A stretch of DNA of 64,000 nt. Origin: Dugong dugon. Lineage: Eukaryota; Chordata; Mammalia; Sirenia; Dugongidae. The position numbers and the translations under genes were made by a program. The notes below the pieces were generated by a model. It was not told the origin of the DNA. It ran no database searches and worked only from the letters and a program-made list of their open reading frames with translations. How positions within the stretch are numbered: the first letter of the stretch is position 1; every line of letters starts with the position of its first letter. Below, one piece after another: positions 42,613-54,232 of the stretch. The stretch lies in assembly GCA_030035585.1 (NCBI GenBank), contig CM057469.1, positions 65,365,501 through 65,429,500 of the forward strand, in the 5' to 3' direction.

Positions 42613-45600
42613 TACCTTAAAGTAAAGTCGACCTTGATGTGAAGTAAAGCTTTCAGGACCTACATTTGCTGATGTAGCATGAATCAAAATGAGAATAAAC
42701 AGCTACAAACGTACTTAATAATCAGAATGTGGAATGTAGAAAGTATGAATCTAGGAAAATTGGAAGTTGTCAAAAAGAAAATGGAATGCATAAAGATCGA
42801 TATGCTAGGCATTAGCGAGCTGAAATAGACTGGTATTAGCCATTTTAAATGGGACAATTATATGGTCTACTAAGCCAGGAATGACAAGTTAAAGAGGAAT
42901 GGCATTGCATTCATCATCAAAAAGAACATTTTAAGATCTATCCTGAAGTACAATGCTGTCAGTGATAGGATAATATCCATATGCCTACAAGGAAGACCAG
43001 TTAATACAACTATTATTCAAATTTACGCACCAAGCACTAATGCCAAAGATGAAGAAATTGAAGATTTTTACCAACTTCTGTGGTCTGAAATTGACCAAAC
43101 ATGCAGTCAAGATACATTTATAATTACTTTTGATTGGAATGCAAAACTTGGAAACAAACAAGGATCAGTAGTTGGAAAAATGGCTTTGAAAACAGAAAGG
43201 ACGCCGGAGACCGCGTGATAGAATTTTGCAAGATCAAAGACTTATTCATAGCAAATACCTTTTTTCAACAACATAAACAGCAACTATACACATGGACCTC
43301 GCCAGATGGAGTACACAGGAATCAATCAACTACATCTGTGGAAATATTAGCTCAATATCATCAGTCACAACAAAACCAGGGCCCAGCCATGGAACAAACC
43401 ATTAATTGCTCACATGGCAAGTTCAAGTTGAAGCTGACGAAAATTGAAATAAGTCCATGAGAGCCAAAGTATGACTTTGAGTATATCCCACCTGAATTTA
43501 GAGACCATTTTAAGAATATATTTGACCCATTGAGCATTAATGACCAAAGATCAGACTAGTTGTGGGGTGACATCAAGGACATTGTATATGAAGAAAGTAA
43601 AAGGTGGTTATCAAGACAGGAAAGAAATAATGAAAAGAGATGTCAGAAGAGACTTAGAAACTTTCTCTAGAGTGGCTAAAATGAATGGAAGGAATTATGA
43701 AGTAAAAGAGCTGAACAGAAGATTTCAAAGGGTGGCTTGAGAAGATTAAGTATTAGAATGAAATGGGCAAAGACCTGGAGTTAGAAAACTAAAAGGGAAG
43801 AACATGCTTAGCATCTCTCAAGTTGAAAGAACTAAAAAGATTCAAGCCTCGAGTCACAATATTGAAGGATTCTATGAGCAAAATATTGACCGACACAGGA
43901 AGCATAAAAAGAAGATGTAAGGAATACACAGAGTCACTGTACCAAAAAGAACTGGTCAATATTCAACCATTTCAGGAGGTCGCATATGATCAAAAACTGA
44001 TTATATTGAAGGAAGAAGTCCAAGCTGCACTGAAGGCATTGGTGAAAACCAAAGCTCCCGGAATTGATAGAATACAATTGAGATGTTTCAACAAACAGAT
44101 GAAGTGCTAGAGGTGCTCATTCATCTATGCCAAAAAATTTGGAAAACAGCTACTTGGCCAACCTACTGGAAGAGATCCATATTTGTGCCCATTCCAAAGA
44201 AAGGTGATCCAATAAAATGTGCAAATTATCGAACAATATCATTAATATCACACACAAGTAAAATTTTGCTTAAGATCATTCAAAAGCATTTGCAGCAGTA
44301 CATCGACAGGGAACTGCCAGAAATTCAAGCCAGATTCAAAAGAGGACGTGGAACAAGGGATATCATTGTTTATATCAGATGGATCTTGGATGAAAACAGA
44401 GAATACCAGAAAGATGTTTACCCATGTTTTACTGGCTATGCAAAGGCATTCTGCTGTGTGGATAATGGCAAAGTATGGGTAACATTGCAAAGAATGGGAA
44501 TTCCAGAACACTTGGTGGTACAGTGGTTAAGAGCTTGACTGCTAACCAAAAGGATAGCAGCTCGAATCCACCAGCCGCTCCTTGAAAACCCTATGGAGCA
44601 GTTCTACTCTGTTCTATTTGGTCATTATTAGCCAGAATCGACTCGATGGCAACGAGTTTGGTTTTTTGGTGTTTTTAGTTGTGTTCATGAGGAACCTGAA
44701 CATAAACCAAGAGGTAGTTATTTGTGTAGAACAAGGGGATACTGCATGGTTTAAAATCAGGAGCAGTGTGTGTCAGGGTTATATTCTTTCACCATGCTTA
44801 TTCATTCTGTATGCTGTGCGATTAATCTGAGAAGCTGGACTATATGAAGAAGAATGTGGCATCAGGATTGGAGGAAGACTCACTAACAACCTGTGATATG
44901 TAAATGACATAATCTTGTTGGCTGAAAGGGAAGAAGATTTGTAGCGGTTAGTGATGAAGATCAAAAACTGAAGCCTTCAGTACAGATTACATCTCAGCTT
45001 AAAAATAAATAATCCTCACAACTGGCCCAATAAGCAACATCATGATAAACAGAAAATATTTAAGTTGTCAAGGATTTCATTTTACTTGGAGCCACAATCA
45101 ACATCCTTGGAAGCAGCAGTCAAGAAATCAAACAATGCATTGCACTGGGTAAATTTGCTGCAAAGACCTCTTTACAGTGTTAAAAAGTGAAGATGTCACT
45201 TTAAGGATTAAGATATGCCTCACCCAAACCATAGTATTTTCAATAGCCTCATATGCATGGTAAAGCTAGACAATTAATAAGGAAGACCAAGAAGAGCTGA
45301 TGTCTTTGAATGATGGTATTTGCAAAGAATATTGAATATACATGGACTGCAAGAAGAACAAATCTGTCTTGGAAGAAGTACAGCCAGAATGCTCCTTAGA
45401 AGCCAGGTTGGTGAGACTATGTCTCACCCACTTTGGACATTTTATCAGGACGGACCAGTCCCCGGAGAAGGACATCATGCTTGATAATTAGAGGGTCAGC
45501 AAAAAAGAGGAAGACCATCAATGAGATAGACTGACATATTAGCTGCAAAAAATGGGCTCTAGCATAGGCACAATTGTGAGGATGATACAGATCAGGGCAG

Positions 45601-45668
45601 TGTTTCATTCTGTTGTACATAGGGTCACTATGAGTTGAAACGCTCAACGGCACCTAACAACAACAGCA
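42613..45668 (+). mobile_element. RTE-type LINE, most complete copy
   Basis: Only the 5' non-coding end is missing. The endonuclease starts near 42720 (NLGKLEVV, then LGISELK and VNTTIIQIYAPSTNAKDEE) and its C-terminal part continues in 43134-43460. A linker follows in 43540-44110. RT (44083-44538) gives IFVPIPKKGDPIKCANYRTI, LPEIQARFKRGRGTRDI and the first RT aspartate region as TGYAKAFCCVD (Asp replaced by Gly). After the nested AfroSINE come SPCLFILYAVRLI and YVNDIILL (YADD changed to YVND). The tail ends ggcacctaacaacaacagc. Catalytic changes and stops show it is dead. Confidence 0.95.
44512..44682 (+). mobile_element. AfroSINE, short form, nested in RTE RT
   Basis: Inserted between ccagaacactt and tagttgtgttcatgagg of the RT region. 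Starts at ggtggtacagtgg (first few head bases missing) and keeps box B (agctcgaatccaccagcc) and the short junction. T-rich tail. Confidence 0.93.
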
Positions 45669-45785
45669 ACATATATGTATATATGTATGTATATATACAC
45701 ACATATGCACATACACATATATTTGAATATATGTGTATATGCATATACATATACGTACATAGATGCATATACACATTTATGTATT
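45669..45785. repeat. TATG/TACA-rich tract, 3' flank of RTE
   Basis: Irregular TATG and CATA repeats. Frames on both strands across it (45628-45886) are low-complexity. Confidence 0.9.
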
Positions 45786-46851
45786 TTAGGCTAAGTAAAA
45801 TTAGTATTTCCTTTGGACTGAAAGCTGACAAAGGAAAGGAAATCCCTTACTTCAGGATATTACAGTTAAGGGTCATGAACATTTAAGCAGGAGTTACTGC
45901 CATCCAGAGGTAGAAAGCTATGAACTGCCATATCCTATTACGGTTTTACTGTAAAGGAGATAAGCCAAGAAAAATGTGTAGGTTGTTGTAGTTTTGTTCA
46001 TTAAATCATCAAAGAATGAGAAATTATTACCCAGATTAGAATATCACTGGGTCTGTGATCCCACTGTCATCATTAATGATGGAATATATTTAATATTCCT
46101 CAAAGCTAGTTGCACCAAAGGTGAATGCAGCTTTCAAAGATCTAAGGCTTAAACCATCTGCACAGACTCTTCCAAGTGCAAAAGTATGAAACATCTTGAA
46201 AATGAACTCTTCTACATTTCCTTTAAAATATTTTTTTTCTTGATTGGAAGCCATATGATAACTTGATGGAGAAATTAATGTTTCTAGTGGCTGATGAAGG
46301 TAGCCCATTACCCTTCAACATAGGTAAAAAATACTCTTTCCTGATTATAAATTGTCCCTTAGGACGTTAGGATGCTCATCATATAAAATGGTGCTCAGGA
46401 CCTGAATGTGGACTTCCAAAAAATATTCTTAACCTACACAATAAATAATTTTGGTGGAATTAGTAGACAAAATCCTGAAAGAGTTTGCATACCTCAAAAG
46501 TGCTTGGGTTACACTAAAGGAATTCTAACTTAGAGAAAAGATTATGTTGTTCTTCTAGGATTCTATCATTTGACATTGCTGTTTTAAGGGTCAGTTTCTA
46601 CAGGTGTCCCATAAGCCAAATTCCCTCTGGCAATAAATAAATAAACAAATATGTGAATTCTAAAATATTTCTGCTTGTTTATACATTGTTGGAAATCCAA
46701 ATTCCAAATCTGCATCAAATTGGGTTTTTAAGAAGAGGAACTAATAATGACCCCTAAACTATATTTGCTATTCACAGACGTTTTACATATACATTACAGG
46801 TATAGATATAACAGTTCTGAATACTTCTAAAAGCTTTGAATACACACTCAC
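45786..46851. other. Unassigned sequence with an open minus frame
   Basis: Contains a 72-residue minus frame at 46090-46308 (ends KAAFTFGATSFEEY) with non-repetitive composition but no domain I recognise, and copy B (46375-46441) of the local direct repeat. No exon can be claimed. Confidence 0.4.
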
Positions 46852-47055
46852 TAAAAAACCCATTGCTGCCAAGTCGATTCCGACTCATAGTGACCCTATA
46901 GGACAGAGTAGAACTGCCCCATAGGGTTTCCAAGGCTGTAATCTTTACAGAAGCAGACTGCCACATCTTTCTCCCGCAGAGCAGCTAGTGGGTTTGAACT
47001 GTCGACCTTTCAGTTAGCAGCTGAGCGCTTAACCACTGCACCACCAGGGCTCCTT
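46852..47055 (-). mobile_element. AfroSINE, long form
   Basis: Reverse complement, well conserved: gccaagtcgattccgactc, ctgccacatctttctcccgc, gggtttgaactgtcgacc, ccactgcaccaccagggctc. It is among the least diverged copies here. A CA repeat follows immediately. Confidence 0.95.
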
Positions 47056-47056
47056 T

Positions 47057-47083
47057 TCACACACACACGCACACACAAATACA
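47057..47083. repeat. (CA)n microsatellite
   Basis: cacacacacacgcacacac abutting the head side of the AfroSINE. Confidence 0.9.
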
Positions 47084-47932
47084 CAATTTGAAAGCTAAAT
47101 CAAGTAAAACTATAATCTTACTGTGGACCAAGCCCACTTCACATTTCTGTCAGCTTCCACTTACCCATAGGATCTCAGTGTGAAAACATTCTGAATCAAA
47201 TACAGTCATCTATAATTAGATAGGAAAATGTTATTAAATAACGATGATTATTCCACCAAAATTACTTGTTATATAAATTAGGGTTTTTTGGAAGCCCACA
47301 TTCAAATGCTGTAGGGAGAGGGGGCTCCACCATTATTAGCATAAACAGTTTTAACTTTGGAAAAAAAAAATCCTACATTTCTGCACTTGCGGTGGGCTGG
47401 TATAATAGCTGTCTTAAAACCCTATTGCACTTTTTGTTGTTGGTAGCTTTCCACTGGACTTCTTGCTCGTGCAGGGTTATCAGTGCCCTCTGCTGGTTTT
47501 CTGCCTGAAGTAAAGCATGAAGAAAAGGTGATAAAAACACTCCTTCACATCCTGGGAAATTACGGTCTCCTGATTAAATAAAGAAAGAAAAAAATAGGAG
47601 TATTTATGTTGGTGTGATTTATTTGCTTGTTTCTTTTTTGTTATTTGTTTGTTTTTTGATAAACTGTTTATAGCAAAGATCAGTTTTGAGGTGGCTTGTT
47701 TCCTCGGACTTCCAAATCAATCTTATTCCTTCTATTTCAGCTCCAAGAAAAGGAAGTAACACCATTTAGAAGGGGGAAAAAGACTGAAGATAAAGCCAAA
47801 AATATATATGTATTTATTGTATAGATACATAGGCTATCTGTAAAGGGAGAGGAAAAGTTTGGTAATACATACATACTAAACTGTTAACAGTGGTTACCTC
47901 TGAAAAGAAGAATGGTGTCAGAAGGAAGGGTG
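47084..47932. other. Unassigned sequence
   Basis: Near 47880-47945 the text (actgttaacagtggttacctc) resembles an old L1 3' end. The rest is unassigned. Confidence 0.4.
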
Positions 47933-47935
47933 GTT

Positions 47936-48165
47936 GTTGTGTTTAGGTGTTGTCACATCAGTTCCACCTCATGGCAACCTCATATACAGCAGAAGGAGGC
48001 ATTTCCCAGTCCTGCACCATCTTCATGATCAGGGATACGTTTAAGTCCATTGTTAAGGCTATTGTGTCGATTCATCTCATTGAGGATTTCCCTCATTTTC
48101 ACTGACTCTCTACTTCACCAACTATGAAGTTCTTTTCTAGTGATTGATCTTTCCGGACTATGCGT
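47936..48165 (-). mobile_element. RTE 3' fragment, highly diverged
   Basis: gtttaggtgttgtcacatc, catggcaacctcatatacagc, ccattgttaaggctattgtg and aactatgaagttcttttc follow the minus-strand RTE 3' end in order but with many more changes than the other copies. Confidence 0.8.
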
Positions 48166-48169
48166 GCGG

Positions 48170-48639
48170 GGTAGAGTGGGGTATTGTCCTTCTTTACTTA
48201 TTGTCTACAGGTGGTGCATTGTTTAAAATTTTAACAAAGGATTGTATCCTGAATGCTTCTTTTCCTGCTCTCACCTCCTGTCCTGCTGCCATTCGATTCC
48301 AGGCCACTGTCACCTCTCATTGGTGAATGTGTTTGGTGCGTGCATCATTTCTAGGATTACACATAAACACATCACTGATCTAGTCCATGTCAACAGATTG
48401 ATTCAGTTTGAATAATCATTTCTATGTATGGATAAAATATTGTAATTTTTTAAATAATTTTACACAGACAGCATCAGTTACAGTGACATCTATGCAAATT
48501 TTAATTAGTAATGAAATTGAAATACTTAACATTTTAATTATATTCTAATTAAATAATATCTCCAGTTTAAAAAATAAGTACGGGTCCTTTTTAATTTAAA
48601 ATACAAACAAAATCACTAGTGCAGAATTCAGTGGGGATG
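48170..48639. other. Unassigned sequence
   Basis: No feature recognised, apart from AT-rich text at 48420-48600. Confidence 0.4.
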
Positions 48640-50450
48640 CAAAAGCTGTACTCTATGACATAGCAAAGAAAAAAGGAGACTGGAATAAGGTATGTTTGAA
48701 AATGAAGTAAAATTGTATTTATAGACAGCATAATGTTTTATGTAAAAACAGTAAAGATGCTACAAAAACCTATAACTAATAAATGACTTTAGCAAGGATT
48801 CAGATTACAATATCAATACAAAATAAAATAAATTATATATCTATAAAACAGCTGTAATATAAATTTTTCAAAATACCTTTTACCATAACATCAAAACCAT
48901 AAAATATTTTGAAATATACTTAACTAAAGATGTGCTGAACACATTTAATTGAAAACTATAAAACAATTCTCAAAGAAAAGAAATAAGACCCTAAAAAAGG
49001 AATATACCATGTTCATAAATTAGAATATTCAATATTCAGTATTGTTAAGCTGTCCATTGTCAGCAAGTTAATATATAGAATCAATGCAGCTCCAATCAAA
49101 ATTCTGGCAGGCTTTTTTTGTTTTTTGTTTTTTTGAAAGATTGATCAGATGATTCTAAAATTTATGTGAAAATGCAAAAGAAGTAGAATAGCCAAAATAA
49201 TGTCTAAAACAAAGAACAAAGTTAGAGATTTTATTCAGTCTGATGTTAAAACTTACTACAGAACTACAGGAATCAAGACGATATGAAGTGGATGTAAGAA
49301 CTGACAAAGAAATTAATAACATGGAGAACAGAGGCCAGAAATAGACTTTATATGCATTTAGTCAATTTATTTTCAACAAAGGTGACAAAGTAATCAAGGG
49401 GGAAGTAATTGCTTTTTCAGAAAATGGTTCTAGAATAACAATGGTGCTAGACCAAAAATAAATAATAAGCCAATACTACCTACTACCCAGAAAATTTAAG
49501 TTGATGTGTTTCACAGACCTAAATGTTAAAGCTGGACTGTACCATTTCTAGACTAAAAGATAAATCTGTATCTTCAAGATCTTGGATCTTTAAGACCTTG
49601 GATTAGATCTTAGATCCAGCTCTCTTAAATAGAATGTAAAAAGCACTAGCCATAAAAGAAAAAAATTGATAAATTTGACTTCATCAAATTTTTAAATGTC
49701 TGCTCTCCAAAAAACACCACTAAAAAAATGAAAAGGCAAGCCCCAGGCTCAGAGAAAATATTTGCAATACCTAGATCTGAAAAAAGACTTGTGTCTAGAA
49801 TATAGAGAACTCCTAAACAGAGGTCTATGGGGAGAGGAGGAGGTGGGTACGTGCCCTGGGGACCGCATGCATGCCCCTAACGCAGCTTGAGGTAGGGTGT
49901 CAATGAGCACTTTCTATTGGTCATCACAGTTTCCATCACCAGCTGTGAGAGAGCATTCAGCAATTTAACACTAATTGCCATAGGCACTATTTCCCATAGA
50001 TAGGCCCCTGCTCCTAAAACTAAATAAAAAGACAAGCAATGCAATCAAAATAAATAGGCAAAAGACTTGAGTAACACTTCATAAAGGAATAGATAGGAAT
50101 GGCTAATTAGCATATTAAAAGATGTTCAACATCATTGGTCATCAGGAAAACAAATCTTAAAGTAAAAATGAGGTTGCACTTATACCTAGTAGAATGCTAA
50201 AATAAAAATAAAAGATGACATCAAATGCTGGTGAGAATTTGAAGCAAATGGAAGTCTTTCACATTGCTGGTGGGAAATGTAATTTTGTACAACCACTTTG
50301 GTAAATAGTTGTCAGTTTCCTATACAGTTAAATATACACCTTCTTTATGACCCAAAATGACCCAAAAGCTCTATTCTTAGGTATTTATCCAATAGAGATG
50401 GAAACATCTGCCCACAAAAAGAATGGTCATAAAGGCTGCACTAAGTAATG
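48640..50450 (+). mobile_element. Old L1 ORF2 C-terminal half, with hAT insertion
   Basis: L1M-like ORF2 text: ctccaatcaaaattctggc, gtgctagaccaaaaataa, ttgacttcatcaaattttt, ggaaatattt-like and ttcaacatcattggtcatc. Frames are shattered. Continuous across the 193-bp element at 49818-50010. Confidence 0.8.
49818..50010. mobile_element. 193-bp hAT-type non-autonomous element, family unknown to me
   Basis: Flanked by a perfect 8-bp repeat, ctcctaaa at 49810-49817 and 50011-50018. The ends are inverted and imperfect: cagaggtctatgggg on the left, and on the right cccctg, whose complement reads caggggcctatc. L1 text is continuous across the insertion. Length, CAG...CTG ends and 8-bp duplication fit a hAT MITE. 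The body (ctttctattggtcatcacag) does not match a family I can name. Confidence 0.85.
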
Positions 50451-50454
50451 ACAA

Positions 50455-51064
50455 AAGTGAGCAAATCCCACCTTTTTTGCCAACTGCATGGTACAGATCA
50501 GCATGAATCCAATATCCAAAATGTAGAGATTAATCCAGTCCTCACCTTCCCACTTCTCCGTCCTCATTGCAAGCTGGCCAAGTGGCACTGTCTCTCTCTG
50601 ACCCTAGCCATCTGGAGCTTTGCCAGAGCTCACAAGTTAGATGGACATCATCCTTCAGACCATCTGTCCGTGCAGCTCTTCTCTAACCCTAGCCACCCAG
50701 AGCTAGGTCAGAACTAACAAGTTTGATAGATACTGCCGTTCAAACTGCCAGATAGGCAGATGCTGGCCCCTGCTGGCTCTCACTGCCCCTTTGGGTTCAA
50801 TTATTCACTGGAACAACTCATAGAATCTCATGGGGAGTATAGCAGACTGCACATAGGGTGAGGTCTGGGAGTTGTCCCAGCATGAAATTTCCATGTCCCA
50901 AGACACGTACTACCCTCCTGAAAGTAGTTGTTCTCACTAACCAGGAAGCCCATATGAGCCTTAGACTTCCAGGCTCTTATTGGCCTCCCCATGTGACCAT
51001 GACAGATTACATCAGGCCCACAGGTGGTCCCTCTTGGTTCAATATAAAACTTTGTTAAAAAAGT
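50455..51064 (-). mobile_element. Possible old LTR
   Basis: GC-richer insert between L1 pieces. The text caggaagcccatatgagcc and ggctcttattggcctcccc resembles the minus strand of an old mammalian LTR. Ends not defined. Confidence 0.35.
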
Positions 51065-52215
51065 TTGTTAAAGAAGACATAAATAAAAGAGTGCTATAAC
51101 ATGTTCATAGGAATATGTGATATGTTTAAATGTCATGTCCCTCAAAAATAGTCTAGAGAGGGCATTGTGCTGAGTGAAATTAGTCAGTCACAAAAAGACA
51201 AATATTGTTTGAGAACACTATTATAAGAACTCAAGAAAAATTTTTAATGCAGAAAAAAACATTGATGGTTACGAGAGTGAGGAGGGAGGAAGAGGGGAAT
51301 CCGTTAACTAGATAGTAGACAAGGATCAACTTTGGTGAAGGGAAAGACAACACACAATACAGGTGAAATCAGCACAACTGGACCAAAGGAAAAGCTAAGA
51401 AGTTTCCTAGACACATCCAAACACTTTGAGGGACAGACTAGCTGGGTCTGGAGCCGGGGGACCATAGTTTCGGGGGACATCTAGGTCAATTGGCATGACA
51501 AAGTTTATTAAGAAAATGTTCTGCATCCCACTTGGGTGAGTGGCATCTAGAGCATTTAAAGTTTGCCAGTAGCCATCTAAGATGCATCAATTAGTCCCAT
51601 CCTGCTTGGAACAAAGGAGAATGAAGAAAACCAAAGACACGGGGAAAATATTAGCCCAAGAGAGTAATGGACCACATGAACTAGGGACTCCACCAGCCTG
51701 AGACCAGAAGAACTAGATGGTGCCTGGCTACCGTCAATGACTGCCCTGACAGGGAATACAACAGAGAGTCCTGGACGGAGTGGTAGAAAAGTGTGGAGAA
51801 GAACTCAAATTCATGTAAAAAACCAGACTTAATGGTCAGACAGAGACTGGAGGAACTCCGGAAACTATGGTCCCCAGTCGCACTGTTAACCCAGCACTGA
51901 AACCATTCAGGAAGCCCACTCTTCAGACAAATATTAGACAGGACTATAAAATAAAAAATAATATGTTTGAGGAATTTGCTTCTTAGATCAATCAGATACA
52001 CGAGACCAAATGGGCAGCTCCTGTCTGGAGGCAGGATGAGAAGGCAGGAAGGGACAGGAACTGGTTGAATGGACACAGGGAACCGGAGTGGAAAAGGGGA
52101 GTGTGCTGTCACATTGTGAGGACTGCAACTAATGTCACAAAACAATATGTGTATAATTTTTTGTATGAGAAATTAAGCTGTAAACTTTCACCTAAACCAC
52201 ACACACACACACAAA
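51065..52215 (+). mobile_element. L1 3' UTR, complete module T2
   Basis: Enters at the ORF2 end (gcattgtgctgagtgaaatt near 51160), then a long 3' UTR (tggttacgagagtgaggagg, actttggtgaagggaaagac, agatgcatcaattagtccc, agaagaactagatggtgcc) ending taaactttcacctaaacc with a CA-rich tail at 52198-52213. It is the reference copy for the swapped pieces at 34.9-37.5 kb. The 154-residue minus frame 51681-52145 is UTR sequence. Confidence 0.88.
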
Positions 52216-53620
52216 ATAGTCTATAATTATGATGCAAAATTCCAACAGAGGTTTTGTAAAATTCTACAAGTTGATTTTAATATGTACATGTAAGAATGAA
52301 GATCAATAGTCAAGATATTCCTAAAGAAGAAATAGTTAAGCAATTAGCCCTTTTAAAATCAAAGTTTGTTATAAAACCAGAAAAATTAAGATTCAGCAAT
52401 AATGGCACATGGATTATCAAATAAACCAACAGAATAGAAGGAAAAGTCCAGGAATAGACTCATCTGCATATGTATACTTGATATACAAAAGCTCTGGCAC
52501 TGCAAATCAGTGGGAAAAAGGATGCACTAGGCAATCAATGGTGCCAGGACAATTGGTGCTGGATAAAAAATCAGACATCAGTGCCTCAGCTTATGCGAAG
52601 ATAAATTCTAAAAATATTAGACCTAGATGTGAAATGCAAAATGTTAGTTAAAAAATAATGTAGGAAAACATCTTTCTGATTCTAGGGTAAGAAAAGTTTT
52701 CTTAAAAAGATACAAAAATTATAACCCATAAAGGAAAAGATTGATTGATTTGTCTGTATTCAAAAAATTATAACCCATAAAATAAAAGATTGATATTTGT
52801 CTGTATTCAAAATTTTAAAATGTCTATTCATCAAAAGACACCAAACTCAAAGGGAAGAAATCAACCTCACTCTTGAAGAACACATTTTAAACACATATAC
52901 TAGGCAATTAATTAGTACCCAAACCAAAACCAAACCAGTTGCCATCAAGTTGATTCTGACTCCAGCGACCCTATAGTACAGAGTAGAGCTGCACAATAAG
53001 GTTTCCAAGGAGCGGCTGGTGGATTCAAACGGCTGACCTTTTGGTTAGCAGCCTGAGCTCTTAACCACTTCGCCACCAAGGCCCCAGGATAGGTAAATAA
53101 ATAAATAACAGAAAGACAAATAGCTTAAAATAACCCTTCAATAGGAAAACGAACAACGTATAAGAGTAGGCAATTCGCAGTAGAAAGCAATGTTGCATAC
53201 ATACGAAAATGATGCTCAATCGGCAATAAGGGAAGTGAGAATAAAAACAACAATAAGGAATCATTTCACACAATCAGATTTATAAAAAATTTTAAAAGAA
53301 GTTTGACAATATCAAATGACATTATAGAACAAAAGGAACAATGTTTTTATAAATGGACATAAATACAATTGCTTAGGAAATTTACTTGAAGCTTACCACC
53401 AGTCCTTTCACTTCTAGGAATCTTTGAGATATATACAAAGAACACTAGTGCATAAATGTTACCAGCAACATCCAATAATTGGAGTCAACAAAAAATATCT
53501 ACCAAGAACAGGATGAATAAATAATTTACATCATATTTTTGCAATGGAATAGAATACATAATTTTAAAGGGATTAAAAGGAACTCCTGAATCAAAATGGG
53601 TAAATGTCACAAAAATAATG
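52216..53620 (+). mobile_element. Old L1 ORF2 C-terminal half and 3' UTR
   Basis: L1M-like text (ccaggacaattggtgctgg, aatattagacctagatgtg, tatcaaatgacattatag-like, ttggagtcaacaaaaaatat) with an AfroSINE inserted at 52921. A ~50-base tandem duplication lies at 52715-52811. Confidence 0.75.
52921..53086 (-). mobile_element. AfroSINE, short form, nested in L1
   Basis: Reverse complement beginning on the T-tail side with aaaccaaaaccaaaccagtt, then gccatcaagttgattctg, the short junction aaggagcggctggtgg, box B gattcaaacggctg and head accacttcgccaccaagg. Confidence 0.93.
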
Positions 53621-53625
53621 GAATA

Positions 53626-53790
53626 ACAAGTATATATATGTATATATACACACATATATATGTATGAATTATAAATTTAAATATTTTAAACTATATATGG
53701 ATTATAAATTTACATAAATACTATATATATAAATTTATAATTCATATATAATTTAAAATATTTAAGCAATACTATATATTGTTTATGAAT
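53626..53790. repeat. AT-rich tract with overlapping inverted repeats
   Basis: TATA/CACA start, then arms 53663-53678 with 53731-53746 (16 bp, exact complement) and 53677-53699 with 53743-53765 (23 bp, one mismatch). The two arm pairs interleave rather than nest. Confidence 0.85.
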
Positions 53791-54014
53791 AAATGAGAAT
53801 GCATTAAATAAATGTATGGGCAAAAGAGTGGCTGCTTCTAGTGGAGAAAGAGAACAATGCTATTGGGTAGGGGGCTAGAACACGGGTGGCTTCAATTATA
53901 TTTGTAATGTTTTCAATTCTTAAGCTAATTTGTGAGTATATGGGTGTTTGTTGTACTGGTTTTGTCATATTTTTATATTTAAATGTTTTCGCAAAAAAAG
54001 TATAGAATCTAGAA

Positions 54015-54232
54015 TCAATATTTGGATCTCAGCTCCTTCATTACCGTATTACCTTGAACCAGTTAGTCAACCTCTCTGAGCCTCAGTTGTCTCATCCCAA
54101 ATTAGTTGCAATAATATTTAACTTACAGAGTTATTATGAGAATTAATGCATTATGTTAGCATATGTAAAGCACTTAGCACAGTACTAGATACAGAAGTCA
54201 CTTATTATGTGGCTTCTGTCATTACCTAGATG
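54015..54232 (+). mobile_element. MIR element
   Basis: Well-kept MIR: accttgaaccagttagtcaa, ctctctgagcctcagttg, ttatgagaattaatgcatt, gtaaagcacttagcacagta. Confidence 0.85.

Noticed and set aside
45628-45886. Overlapping plus and minus frames
   Set aside because: Tyr/Ile/Met/His-rich translations of a TATG/CATA microsatellite.
51681-52145. 154-residue minus frame
   Set aside because: It lies wholly within the L1 3' UTR antisense. Similar UTR copies elsewhere in the window do not keep it open.
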